Shown in pieces: positions 34,853 to 46,921 of a DNA stretch of 64,000 nt; the stretch's first letter is position 1; every line of letters starts with the position of its first letter. The translations under genes were made by a program, and so were the position numbers. The notes under the pieces are model-generated. The model saw only the letters and a list, made by a program, of their open reading frames with translations. It had not been told where the DNA came from and did not search any database. Source of the stretch: Pratylenchus scribneri (lineage: Eukaryota > Nematoda > Chromadorea > Rhabditida > Pratylenchidae); contig JAQSEB010000001.1 in NCBI GenBank assembly GCA_030063045.1, forward strand, positions 3,658,001 through 3,722,000, in the 5' to 3' direction.

Positions 34853-37544
34853 ATGGATTTGGCCACAGCAATTGATGAGACGGAAATGGCAGTGGAATTG
34901 TTTTTGCAAAATAAATTCGATGAAGCCGAACAAAAAATGGCCGCATTTTCTGATAGCTCAATTTATCATGCACTTGGCCACGGAACAATCCTTTTCATTC
35001 GGGCAATGATGAGTTGTGAAAGGGTTACTAATATTTTTTTATTTTATTATTTAAATTAATTATTTTAGGCAGAAATGGACCGCGCAATGGTCGCAGTATG
35101 CAACGGATGTTCACTGATTAATCAATTCAGGGCCAGGAATTCATTCGCACAGTAATTTGATTTATAAATTAGAATATTTTTTTTATATTTTAGTGAACTT
35201 CTCCAACGAATCCGAGGCAATTCTGAACATTCAACATTGACAAATGGTCAAAAATATTTATTTTTAATAAATTATAATCAATTTTTGTGTCATTTTTTAT
35301 TAAAATTCTATAAAAATAAATTTCAAAAAATTTGCAGAGGAAATGCACGCTGAATTGTGCCATGCTGAACTTTTGATGGCCAGGGCATTGTAAGGGAAAA
35401 ATTTTATTTCATTTTTATTTTAAATAAAAAAGGTTGAGCTTTTTTGCGGATGAACATTTGACAGGACTGATCAAAGGGGCATTTCGCATTCGTTCATGCT
35501 TTAATTCATTCAAGTGAATATTTAAATAAAAATATTTGAATTTATTTTGAAAAATTAACACAATTTTTGATTTGTATTTATTTAAAATTTTTAGATTTCC
35601 ATTTTTAAAAGGATCAATTATATAATATATAATTAATTTTAAAAGATTAATTCTCTAAATTTATTAAAAAATAGAAAATAAACAAATTATTTAGCCCTTA
35701 AAAATATTTTTGAAAAATTATTTTAGAGATCTCCATCGTCAATTGTCCTTACAAAAAAGTATTGATATAAAAAGAGCTGACGGCAATAATGATAGTCGAA
35801 TTCGATTGGAGTTTGAGGCCGGTGTCCGTGGTGGATTCGGCCTATTCAATTTGATGTTGTCCGCAATGCCAGCAAGATTGGCAATGATTTTGCAATTAAT
35901 CGGATTTTCAGGCGATAAAGTAATAATTTTATTCCTTTTTGGAATTTAATAAATTCGGAATTCGTTTCCACAGAATTTAGGAATGGCTGAATTGACAAAA
36001 AGTGCCAAAATGGATGGCACTTTGCGTTCCCCTTTGGCCAAAATGGTCATCCTCTGCCATCAGCTTGTGATCAATTTTTTGATTGGCGCCGATCAGCCGG
36101 ATTTGGAATTATGTCGCCAATTAATTCAGCCATTGGCACAAAAATATCCAAATGTAAAATTTATAATTCTAAATTATTTTTTAATAATTTATCAAATTTT
36201 TAGGGTGCAATTGTTTTGTTTTTGTTGGCCCGATTTCGTCTGGTCAGTGGCCAATTGGACGAGGCCCTTCAATTATATAGGGCATCAATTAGGGCACAAA
36301 ATGTTTATCCTCAATTTCATCATATTTGCCATTGGGAATTGGTCATTGGCAATACAATTTTGTTGCATTGGAATCGGGCTGCTTGGCACGCAAAAAAGTT
36401 GTTGGATGAAAGTCGGTGGTCAAAATGTGAGCTAATTTTATGATAGAAATTTTTGTTTTTAAAAAATTTTAAAAAATTTTTGTTTACATGGAAAAAATTT
36501 TTGTGAAGGAAAAAAATTAAAAATTTTTGTTTTTAAGAAAAAATTGAAATTTTTATTTTTTAATTAAAAAATTTAGAAATTAAAATATTTTTAAATAAAA
36601 ATTATAATTAATTAAGGCATTTACGCATATTTTCTGGCCATTTTGGTGGACGCGGATCGAAGCGTGGAAAAAAGGGTAAAATCAAAAATTTAATTTAAAT
36701 TTTAAATAAAAATTAATTTTAAGAAAGAAGCAGTCCGCCTGTTAATGAGGTAAATTTTAGAAAATATTTAAAAAAAATTAAAAATGAATTTTAGAAAAGT
36801 TCCAACAAATCGAATCAAAATTGCCGGTAAATCTTTACCAATGGAAAAATTTTGTGAACGGCGCGCACAAAAATGGCTGGAAAGGGATAATAAAGGAGAA
36901 CATGGAGGAGAATTGTTGTTGCCACAATTCGTATGAAATTTTTAATAATATTTTTTATAATAATTTTTTATTTAATTAAAATTTTATTTAAAATTATTTT
37001 AAAAATAATTTTTTCCCATATTTTGACTAATAAATTTTTAATTTATCCCGCTAGGAATTTCTCTATCTTTGGAACGGCTTTTCCCTCATTGAAAATTGCC
37101 CATGGCTTATCCGTCCAATTCTTGACCATTTGGACTTGGAATGGGCAAATTGGCAAAAAATGCAAAATACCATCAAAAATGACGGAGAGGAGGAAGAGCG
37201 AATGCTTTGGACATTCCTCCATTCAATTTGCCTCCGAACAATGGGCCAATTTGATAAAGCGGAAGAAGGATTTGAGTCAATATTACAAAAGTAATAAGGA
37301 ATAAATATTAGTAATTAAAAATAATTTTAATTTAAGTGAATCCAATTTGCATGGCACCAGTTCAGCGTATTTATTGCCAAATGCCTGTTTGGAATTGGCA
37401 ATCACTCGGCTAAAACATTCAAATGATGACCAAAAATTGGACATTCAACCTTTATTGATGAAAGCACTTTCTTATCGAGGCTATGCCCTGGAAACGAAAC
37501 TACATTTTCGGGTGCATGGCGCACTCCAGAAATTGAATAAATAA
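34853..37544 (+). CDS. TTC39-family tetratricopeptide protein
   Basis: About thirteen short exons from 34853 to 37544 can be joined in one frame, giving a protein of roughly 560 residues, the size expected for the TTC39 (IML2/DUF3808) family. Family landmarks are the N-terminal DLATAIDETEMAVELFL..NKFDEAEQKM, YHALGHGTILFIRAMMS, then RLEFEAGVRGGFGLFNLMLS (the conserved 'G.G.F.L..S..P' block), LIGFSGDK, and TPR-like helices such as FLLARFRLVSGQLDEALQLY. The C-terminus carries FLYLWNGFSLIE, YLLPNACLELAI and LMKALSYRGYALETKLHFRV, all typical of the family end. In vertebrates TTC39B affects lipid metabolism through LXR turnover; the nematode role is not established. The start may lie further upstream because the frame is open 25 codons before the chosen ATG. 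Confidence 0.88.
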
Positions 37545-38116
37545 TTACCAAAATGCATATAAAGCTGAACCTATTTTGCCTAAACAAATTAATTTTGATA
37601 ATTATTCCATTTTTGGCTTCATTTTTTGAATTATTCCTGATTATTAGTCACATATCTCGTATGTCATATCAGAAATTTCACCAATTTTGTCCTTTTTTAT
37701 TTGAATCGAATAAATTCAGTGAATTTTTGGGAAGAATTAATTTTATGCTTAAATCATAGAAAAAATCAGCTAATTATTTAATTAAATTGAAAAATTGCAG
37801 ACCACACAAAAATTCATTTATATTCACAGGCAAAAATAATTTCTCCATTTATATCCAAAAAGGGATTGTGTCCCATTCATACATAAATAATAAATATTTC
37901 CTTTTTTTGATACAATTTGCGCATTTTTATGACCTTTTCACACTTTTTTTCGGGCCATTCACTTCTCCATCTCCATTTCCATTCATTGAGAATATTTTCG
38001 GATGGCTTGATTTATTTTTGGATATTTTCTTTTCATAATATAAAATATGAATATGTCCCGCGGAAAATTGCTTTAACATAACTCCATTTTTCTTATAAAT
38101 TGTAAAATTTCCAAAA
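37545..38116. other. Intergenic, no gene seen
   Basis: Hydrophobic short frames on the plus strand look accidental (Phe/Ile/Leu-rich from T-rich DNA). Confidence 0.5.
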
Positions 38117-38432
38117 ATGAACCGATCATTTTCAACACTTTTTCTCCTATTGATAATTAAATTTTCCACAAATATGGTAAAATTTTAAAATTTTTTATTT
38201 TGTTTTAATTTTTAAAAATAATAATTATTGTAATAGATTTTTCTCAATTAAAATTGGCTAATAAAGTAATTCATTAAATTAAATGAATAAAATAAATTTT
38301 TAAATTATTAAATTATTTTTCATCAAGTTTGATGAGGTATTTGGCTGCCAATCTTCCCAATTGAATCCGCCAGTTTCAATTCCAGCGTCACGACAAAATG
38401 CCCAACAATTTGCCGACAATTCAAAACCCTAA
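38117..38432 (+). CDS. Short secreted peptide candidate, 54 residues
   Basis: Two exons (38117-38176 and 38328-38432) join in frame. The first is a signal-like segment (MNRSFSTLFLLLIIKFSTNM). The second encodes a hydrophilic, Gln/Ser/Pro-rich tail of 34 residues with a single cysteine (FDEVFGCQSSQLNPPVSIPA). No family is recognised. It may instead be the 5' end of a longer gene that includes the EGF-like exon pieces downstream at 38.75-39.08 kb, but no splice that keeps the frame was found. Confidence 0.5.
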
Positions 38433-38753
38433 TATCCCCTAAAAACGATGCTTGACATTTTTTGGAAACAAAAAATTATAAAATAAATTAGTTTTCTTCA
38501 TTAAATTCGGATTTATTAGACTAAATGACATATAAACTCTTGATGATTTTTTTAAATAAATTCAAAACAGTTTGTAATAATCTGTTTTTCTTCAGTAGAT
38601 TTCTATAGATAAATATAAAACTCTTATTAAAACTATATTTCATAAAATTAAAATAGATCAATTTGTAGAGCGCATTTTATGTTTTCAAAAGGTTTTAGAA
38701 CCTTTTCGATTTGATAAAAATCGCAAAATAATTTCAATTTAAATTTTAAGCTC

Positions 38754-39079
38754 GGCCTTTTGGAATCATTTCTCGGCATTAAATTGGCCTCATTTGGTGA
38801 ATATTCTGTGCAGCCAATGTTCGCCCATTTTTTTATAATTAATCAATTAATTTATTTATTTTCAGTCGAGAAGGCCGATTTTTGGCTCTTCAAATTTTCT
38901 TTTCAACTTTCAATGGAGATTGTGGCCAAATGCGCGATTTTGCAGCCAAAACTGTTTCCTACAGCAAAGAGGCAATTATTTTGAAAATAATTAATTTTAT
39001 TTATTTATTTATTAGATTGAATATGCCACTTTTGAATGTCGTTGTGGCGAAGGTTGGATGATTTCGAAAATTCATTGAG
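38754..39079 (+). pseudogene. EGF-like exon remnants (uncertain)
   Basis: A frame at 38872-38985 reads STFNGDCGQMRDFAAKT and a piece after a TTATTAG acceptor (39016-39079) reads IEYATFECRCGEGWMISKIH before a stop. Together they look like one EGF-type module (NG-x-C ... F-x-C-x-C-x2-GW). The piece at 38754-38805 has no clear frame. Joining them needs a poor GTTTCC donor and the phases from upstream do not fit, so this looks like a decayed gene or an incompletely understood model. Confidence 0.35.
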
Positions 39080-39263
39080 ACAAAAATAATTACTCATTTC
39101 ATTATTGCATTTCTTTTTTAAGTTTTTATATGATAAAAATTGTGTAAAAAATATATAATAATATTTATTATTAAATTCTCTAAAGCATTAGCACACATAG
39201 AATTTTATTACTTAACGAATTTGGGTTTTGTGTCTCTTTTTTTTGTTGAGAAAGGAAATACTG

Positions 39264-39387
39264 AAGGTCCCCTTTTTGGATCATCAAGATTAGGGTTAGG
39301 GTCATTAGTGATTCCCTGGATGATTACTCTCATTGAATGACCCTACATTACCATAGCCCTAATCCTGATGACCTAATGGGGGGACTT
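39264..39387. repeat. Imperfect palindrome (hairpin) of about 124 bp
   Basis: The left arm contains AAGGTCCCCCTTTTTGGATC, then ATCAAGATTAGGGTTAGGGT; the right arm is its imperfect reverse complement, ending CCTAATCCTGATGACC, then TAATGGGGGGACTT. The arms meet in a short AT-rich loop near 39310-39335. It is GC-richer than its surroundings. A small foldback element or a structured RNA are both possible. Confidence 0.6.
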
Positions 39388-40272
39388 AATTTTTTACCAG
39401 TTGACCCAAAAAAAATCTGCCCCGGGATAACCGATAAGTACCGAATTTTTTTCTTCAAAACAGTAAGCCTATTAAAATATTATATTTGATTATTCACTGT
39501 CAAATGTCAATGCTAATTTTATTCTTATATTCAAATTTCATATCAAATAATTAGTGGTTTTAACGCGTCATTTTATTAGATGAGTGAGTCACAAAATAAA
39601 AATACCCTTTTAAAATAATGATTAGATAGATTATTTATGACAATTCCATTCCGCCGGAATTCCCCTCCCAAACTATTCTCCCAAGTCCCAAAAATTGATA
39701 AGAATATAGGACGCATTTTCGATTAAAAATAATATAGATTGGATTTTGGATGGAGACAGCACATGTATATTATTTAATATTGATATTTTTTGATTCAACA
39801 AATAAAAATTTTTAGGTCATCAAATTCCACCAAAATATTAATATTAATTTTCGGATGGCCATTTTTTGAATTAAGTAAGTAACACTTTTTTAATAAATTT
39901 GAAAATTTTTTGTGGCCTTTAAGTTAAAAAATTTTTATTAGCCCATAAATTGGGCAGGCATTTTGCTGACATTTTTTTGAAAAAATACCATTAATAATAA
40001 GAAGCTGGAAATTAACAGAAGGGTATCCCATCCCAAAACAAGCTAATTAACTTTTATGGTTAAATTAATATTTATATAAAGTTTAATTAATAATTGGTGT
40101 CCAAAATCCTCTTTACCAAATTTATTTGGCATATATTAATACTACTCATTTTCCATATCATCTCGCGATATCGTCTGCTCTCTGCTTGAATTATTTAAAC
40201 TCAATTTTTAATTTGATAGAAGTTTCCTTGATTTTGAATGTGGCCTGCATAATACCCATTTGAGTCTTTGTC

Positions 40273-43200
40273 ATGAATTTGTTTCGTTCAATTCGCTCAT
40301 TGTTTGGCAATAATTCATCAGTTGGCAGCACCGAGAATGGTCAGGCCAATGGTCATCCAAATCGCCAGCAAATTAATCCAACTGCCTATTTGCTATACAA
40401 CAGTCAAACTGGAATGAGCAAAGAGAGGCGGAAATTTTTAATCGGTTTGATTCATAATTCGGAAAATTATATTGCCTTTTTGGGCTTTTATTTGGATATT
40501 TGCCACTAAAAACTTTTCTTGGTTTAATTTTTTGAATTCCTCAAATATAAAATGTGGTCTTTTCCTTCACCAATTACTTAAAAATTCCATATTTTAGTGA
40601 ATATCTTCGATTTTGTCCTTTGCACTCTCCTTTGGTTGTTTTCGGCTGTCACAAAACCGTATAAGACAACATGGCTGGAAACATTCCTGAAAGAGATCGA
40701 TGTTTTTGAACCACATTTCCTCTACAATTCACTTTTCGATTTGGGTTTGTCAATTCAGTTTTATTAAAATTAAATGGGAATTTAACTATACTTGCATTAT
40801 TGGAAACTACAAAATTGTTCCATGAATAAATTTTTCTATAAATTATTATGGACAAATTTATGAGATAATATAATAATATCAAATGAAATGATCAAAAGCA
40901 AAGCTGAATTAACTTGGCAACATTGTATATGCCTAGGAAAAGAATTCTGCAGTTTAGTCCATTCATCTAGCCTATAATTAAATTAATATAAGTATTATCG
41001 ATATCTAGAAATTAAAAGAGTAAATGATGTTCTTGTAGTATTTGTTAAACTTCGGATTAGGGAACGCTGATCCGTTTCCATTATACCATATCCCTTTTTC
41101 TCATCTGAATATGTGTATATTCGGCTATAAGTTTGGGTCAATCTTTGCACATAATTACTTATATATTCCCATATATTTGATTATTCAGCACTGCTCGCCT
41201 TTTTCCGCATGCTAGTCCTCCTTTTCTCCTATGCCTGGATCAAATGCGATCATTGGTTTATTCATTATAATTTAATTAATTAATTAATTAATTAAATTTA
41301 ATTTAGGCTTCCCGTCGCGTTGACCACTGCAGTTTCTACTCTTTTCATTGGCATTAAAATTTTCTTCTTCTTCGACAAAGATAAAGGCTCAATGCAACAA
41401 GTTTGTTACAAACAAATTGGAAAATAGAAATTTAAAATAAATTGTTTTGCTATATAAATATAAACCGTTGAGCATTGATGGTTTCCGAAAGCCACTAAGA
41501 AATGTGTTTAAATATAAAAAGATTTAAAATTATTAGGAGAATAAATCAAATAAATATTATTTATTTTCTAGTCCCTTGTGATCATTGCCTCACTTTGTGT
41601 TGCCTGGTTCGAACTTTGGCTAATGCCATTCCGAGTGCTTGAGAGAGAACAGCAAAGAGACATGTTTGTTGGCATACAAAAATTATTCTACATTCTATGG
41701 GAATTGAGCTAATTTAATAGATTTTTTCATAATTTATGAATATCAAAAATTAGATAATATTAATTTGCACTCATAAATGTTGACCATAAATTTTCAGTGC
41801 AGTTGAGGCCGGCGGAGCGGATTCTGAACGGCGAATGACGGCGCAGGCTTTAATCCGCCAAATCATCACAAATGAGGAGGAACTTTTTCAAACTGCAATG
41901 GAGGCTGATTCCAGCGGTTTATCAAATAATTAATTTAAAAAAAAATTAATGTTTTAAATTATTTTGTAGATGACAACGAAGATCGATGCAAAAATGTTAG
42001 CAGAATTGGCAAAATTTCGCGGCGAAAATGCAAAGAAGCAATTGCGAGGGCACAAAATGAAGCGAATTTCTTGATTAATGGCGTCCATAGTTGGAAAGTG
42101 TTACAACAGGGAGGCGAAAATTTGCCAGATGTGAGGACTAAAATTTTAATTAATTATTAATTATATTTTAATTAATTTTTTACAATTAATAATCGTTATT
42201 TTTATTCCTCATTTCAGATTCGTTACCACGATCCAACGAATAGCTATTATGTCAAAATTGAATTCAACAATTCGCCCAGAGGTATATATTAATTTGACTT
42301 TTTTAAAAATTATATTCCCCCATTTAAAGCTGTTTTCAATGCAATTTGGAAGGAAAGTCAAAAATGGAATATGCAAATTTTGGAGTCACGCATAATTGCA
42401 GGTAATGGAGGGACATATCGTTAAATATTTTATATATTCATAGTCGTTGATCCAACAACGGATATTGTGATTACGGTGACAAAGGCATCTGGTGGTGGCT
42501 ATATTGCGCCAAGGTTACATTTTTTTTCTGGGATTTTGGAATGATTATTACGGTATATAATCCTTCAATACCATATGGAATTATTTTTCAATTCCTAAAA
42601 AATTGGGAAAATTAATTCCTTAATTTGTAGACATTTATTAATAAATTATAGTTAATCTTTCGGGAAGTAAGAAAATTCAATAAAAAATTTGTAAATTTTA
42701 TTATACCAGAAGATTTGGGCACTCGAAATTTAGAATAAGGAATTAATAGATATTAATCGAGTATATATATATATAGATTAAATCCCATCACAATAGTTTG
42801 ACTAATCCCCTTAAATTTCAATCCTTCCATTTTCAAAGGCATTTCATCGACATTCGCCGTTTCATCGAGGATCCATCAGGCAATGTTTTCATTGGGTGTT
42901 ATGTGTCCGTGGATTCGGCCGAGGATGGAGGCCATCAACAGCCACAGAAACCCGCAAAAAGATATCCAATCAAAGGGAAGGGCGGACCCGAAGTTAGGTA
43001 TGAACTATGAATAAGTATTGCATTTCTTAATTTTATTGTTTATTTTGTCATATTTACAGGAATGTATTTTTTTAATTATTTCAGAGGCCGCAATGGAGTG
43101 AACATGATTCGAATTACGCAAATTAGTGAGAATAAAGCACTCTATGAATGGATTATGAATACCGATTTGAGGGTGAGAATGAGAATGCATTTTAATAAAT

Positions 43201-43471
43201 AAATTTAAATTAATTTATTTATAAATTTTAAAATTAATATTTTTCTAAAATTAACCATTAATATTAAAGAATACTTATAAAAAAAATATTTTTAAAATAA
43301 TTTCTTAATTTTTCAGCTCACCATTCCCAGAATGTTGATCAGAAGGGTGTGTTATTTTCCAAAACATTTCAATATTAAATAATTTAATTAAAGACAATTA
43401 CTGGCTTCTTCGTGGACTATACCCGAATGTTGGCCGCATTCTTGGCAGAAAATCCAACTGGCATCCAATGA
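40273..43471 (+). CDS. STARD3/MLN64-like cholesterol-binding protein (MENTAL + START)
   Basis: Fourteen exons from 40273 to 43471 can be joined in frame into a protein of about 450 residues. The N-terminal half is a MENTAL-type four-span region (RRKFLIVNIFDFVLCTLLWL, ALLAFFRMLVLLFSYAWIKC, LPVALTTAVSTLFIGIKIFF, SLVIIASLCVAWFELWLMPF, then RVLEREQQRD), which in STARD3 anchors the protein in late endosomes. The C-terminal half is a START lipid-binding domain: NGVHSWKVLQQGGENLP, YVKIEFNNSPRAVFNAIWKE, VDPTTDIVITVTK, YIAPRHFIDIRRF, NVFIGCYVSVDS, then LTIPRMLIRRTITGFFVDY near the end. The known role of this family is sterol transfer at endosome-ER contacts. Several introns have weak donors (GTTTGT, GTTTAT). 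The region 40745-41190 is a longer intron. Confidence 0.93.
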
Positions 43472-43779
43472 TAATAATTTTAAATGAATCATTCCATCAT
43501 TAATAAATTCCCATTTTGCACATATCAAAAATAAAATTCATTTTTATTTATGCAAATTTTTTAAATTTATTTTTTTTATTATACTTATTCTGAAAATAAA
43601 TAAAAATATTTTTATGTGAATTGTAAATTAAATATTTTATTATAAAATAATTTTATTGAAAATATTTTATTTTGGTTGGGATATGGACATAAATTTAATT
43701 TAAACAGTAAGTTCATTTGATGTAGGAATTTAAATAAATGAAAGACAAAAAAAAAGTGTAAATAAAGAAATATGCCTTT

Positions 43780-46495
43780 TTAAGGTTCAATTGTTGTTGA
43801 TGGAGTTATCGGCATTGGGGCCATTGAGCTCATCAAAATCCACTCATTTCGAAGTAATTCATCAGCAGTCAACCGGGAATGGGGGTTGGCCACAAGCATC
43901 CCCAAAATTAGTTGTTTCGCTTCTGATGAATAAAGAAATATCTTATTGGGTGGAATAAGTATACAATAATTCAATTGTAATTATTTAATTTCATATGAAA
44001 ATTACCATTAAAAAATTTACATTTTAATTAGTTTTTGATAATTCGCCATTCGCGTAATAAGCTCAAAAAATTTTATTATTAAATGACAACTGACTGAATG
44101 TGATTCGATTCCAACAAGGCATCTCAAAAGTGATTTTTGCCCGAACAATTTGCTTGAAAAGTTGAGCTCGATCCACGCATCGAAATGGGGCAAAACCGGC
44201 CAAACCTTTCGGAATATAAATTTAGGGCAAATTTGACAAATTAAATTACAAATATGCAAAATGATGCCCAATGACCAAATGTCGACTTGAATCCCATAGC
44301 CTTCTTGGGTTAACACTTCCGGGGCAACATAGGTTGGGGTGCCGCAAACTGGAAAAGCATTAAAGTATAATATTTTTGATGATATTTTTCGTATAATCTC
44401 AACAAGGAAAACTTAAAAAATAAAAATATTTTTTGTCAATTTAATTGCAATTTTTATAGAAATAAAATATTACAATTTTTTAAAATTCATTAGCAAATTT
44501 CGAAATTCCATCATTTAATAACATTTTTGAATTTGAAGCTTCTTCCTAATGCATATTAAAAAACGATATTCTAATTTACGAAAGTAGATAAAGAAAATTT
44601 AATTTTATTTAATAAATAATTCACCCCGATACAATGGGCCAATCACAACACATGCTAGTCCAAAATCAGTTAATTTGACAGTGGAATCAGCGCATAATAG
44701 AATATTTTCTTTAAATTTAATCTTAAAAATTAATTTTGAAAAAATTATTCACCAGGCTTCACGTCCCGATGAACAATTTGTCGACGATGGAGGAATGCAA
44801 GGGATGAGGCAATTTGCCGAATTATTTGGGCTGCAGAACGTTCACAAAGACGACCAACTCGTTTGATTGTTTCGAACAGATCGCCCTTCTTAATTTTTTT
44901 ATTATTATTTATTATGAAATCGAAAGAGATAAAATTTATTCAAAAAAATCATGCCGTCAATTGGATGGGAGGGATTTTGAAAAGTTCGAGGGAAAAAATA
45001 ATTTTATTCAATAAGTCCATTTTAAATTTGATTAAATCCGCCTGTTTACTTAGATTCCTCCTGTTTTGCTTAGAATAATTCCGCCTGTTTTACTTAGAAT
45101 AATTCCGCCTGGTCAACTTAGAATAATTCCGCCTGGTTAACTTAGAATAATTCCGGCTGGTCAACTTAGAATAATTCCGCCTGGTCAACTTAGAATAATT
45201 CCGCCTGGTCAACTTAGAATAATTCAGCCTGGTTAACTTAGAATAATTCCGCCTGGTTAACTTAGAATAATTCCGGCTGGTCAACTTAGAATAATTCCGC
45301 CTGTTTTAGTTAGAATAATTCCGCCTGTTTTACTTGCTTAGAATAATTCCGCCTGTTTTTTTACTAACTTTTAAAGAATAAATATATAATATAATATTAT
45401 AATAAAATTTTATTTTATTAAAATAATATGTAGTTTTTAATAAATTTTTAATTTCGATAAAACAAGCCTGTGCATATTCAAAAACAAGAAAATAATGATT
45501 CTGGCATTCATAGGCATCAATAAGGCGGCAAATATTCCGATGTCGCGATCGCTGGAGGAGGGCAATCTCGTTAGTCACAAAATGCAATTTGCCTCTCATT
45601 CGTTGCTTGTCAATTTCCTTAATAAATTTTATGGAATTATTTTGTAGAATTTTATAGAATTATTTTTAAAATTATATTAACTATAATTTCGTCCATAATA
45701 TTTTTTAATAAAAAGATACATTTTATTTGATTTAATTAAATTTTGATTAATATTTTTAAAATTACAAAAAAAATATTTAACTCACTTTGACTGCATATTT
45801 GGCTCCATATTCCGAATTGTATACCAAATACACGTCAGAAAAATTGCCTTGGCCAATTTGTGACCCCGATGATTCAAACATTTTATAGAAAGATGATCTA
45901 CCCGGAAGGCGAATGATTGAATCGGCCTTAAGAAAAATGTGAAGTAAAGTTTACATATTTTTGAATTAAATTGTCATCTTTTTTAATTTTTATTAAGAGT
46001 TTTCTACATATTTTAATAAATATAATACTAAAATGTACCGTCAATATTTTCTCATTTCGATGTCGTTCGGCTGAATCCGGAGAATCCATTTTTTGTTGTT
46101 TTTCGCCCAATTCCATGCAATTTTCGCATTCAACTTGATCCGAATCCAAATTCTCTTTTGCACCATTTCGACGACCCAACGAATTTGAGCCTAAAATTAA
46201 TAAAAATTTATTAATAAGAAAAATAAGAATAAAAATGTTGTTATTATTTAAATAAAATTTATAAGAATGATTTTTAAAAAAATAGAAATTAATAAAATTA
46301 ATCCAAAAAATTAATCCTTCCCCTCCCAAACTTGCCTCTTCTACTCGGTCTTCCATTTTTGTCAATTGCCTTTTTGCCTCGCCCATCTTCTTTTGGCAAT
46401 GTTTTTGGCCCATTGCTCATTCCATTTTGGCGTCGTCCCAAACTGGCTGAATCCCTTCTGCTGCTCGTTGAAAGCTGTTTTCCTCCACTTTCCAT
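43780..46495 (-). CDS. Doublecortin-like / CaMK-type Ser/Thr kinase without DCX domain
   Basis: Nine exons (46345-46495, 46039-46190, 45786-45926, 45468-45617, 44753-44888, 44625-44708, 44250-44348, 44095-44205, 43780-43922) join into 388 residues. After a basic, Ser/Gly-rich N-terminus of about 100 residues comes a full kinase domain: [12 protein letters not shown] (Gly loop), YAVK (Lys), [72 protein letters not shown], and the end block [18 protein letters not shown]. The run [15 protein letters not shown] is closest to doublecortin-like kinases (C. elegans ZYG-8 type), which act on microtubules, but no doublecortin domain precedes it here. Two exon edges are unusual: a GC donor after FEYAQ (45467) and a GTCAGT donor at 44094. 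The intron 44889-45467 carries the 24-bp repeat array. Confidence 0.9.
45040..45362. repeat. 24-bp minisatellite in the kinase intron, same family as the 28-bp array
   Basis: About a dozen tandem copies of a 24-bp unit; on the minus strand it begins GGCGGAATTATT and continues CTAAGTTGACCA. Edge copies (CCGCCTGTTTTACTTAGAAT) are diverged. It lies entirely inside the intron between the kinase exons encoding FEYAQ and GDLFET. Confidence 0.9.
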
Positions 46496-46921
46496 TTTCT
46501 CCCAATTTTGCGATTTTGTGGTTGAAATGAATTTGGCCTAAAGTGCCCGATGAATGAGGGAAGGGAAGGGATGCCGTCCAAGGGAAATGGCCATCTAGCG
46601 GTCAACCGGCTGGCTGGCTGGCTGGCACTACCTTTGGCCCCTTCCACTCCCTTTTTCCTTTTCCTTTCATCGCTTAAAAAGGTGCCAGCCGGTGGCCCAT
46701 TCGGCCACTCAATGGCAGCCGGCAGCGGCTGGCCTCCTTAAAGAGAAGACCGCGTTAATGATGGTTAAAAATAAGCGAGGGTGAAATTGGGATTGGCACG
46801 GAATTTGACGGCAAATCCATGGAAATTATGGATATTAAAATTGTTTTGGAAAAAATATATAATTACAACAAACATTATTATTTTTAATTTCACTATAATA
46901 TTTCAATATATTATTTATATA
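46496..46921. other. 5' flank of the kinase gene, with CTGG repeats
   Basis: GC-richer than the genome average, with a short (CTGG)n tract near 46608-46625. It may be a promoter region; no specific site is claimed. Confidence 0.4.

Larger units (their letters stand above)
38433..40272. other. Intergenic region with gene remnants and a hairpin
   Basis: Holds the EGF-like exon remnants (38.75-39.08 kb) and the palindrome at 39.26-39.39 kb. The last 800 bases are AT-rich 5' flank of the STARD3 gene without recognised sites. Confidence 0.5.

Noticed and set aside
46332..46741. Plus-strand ORFs opposite the kinase 5' exons
   Set aside because: Shadows of the kinase coding exon and its GC-rich flank, no domain.
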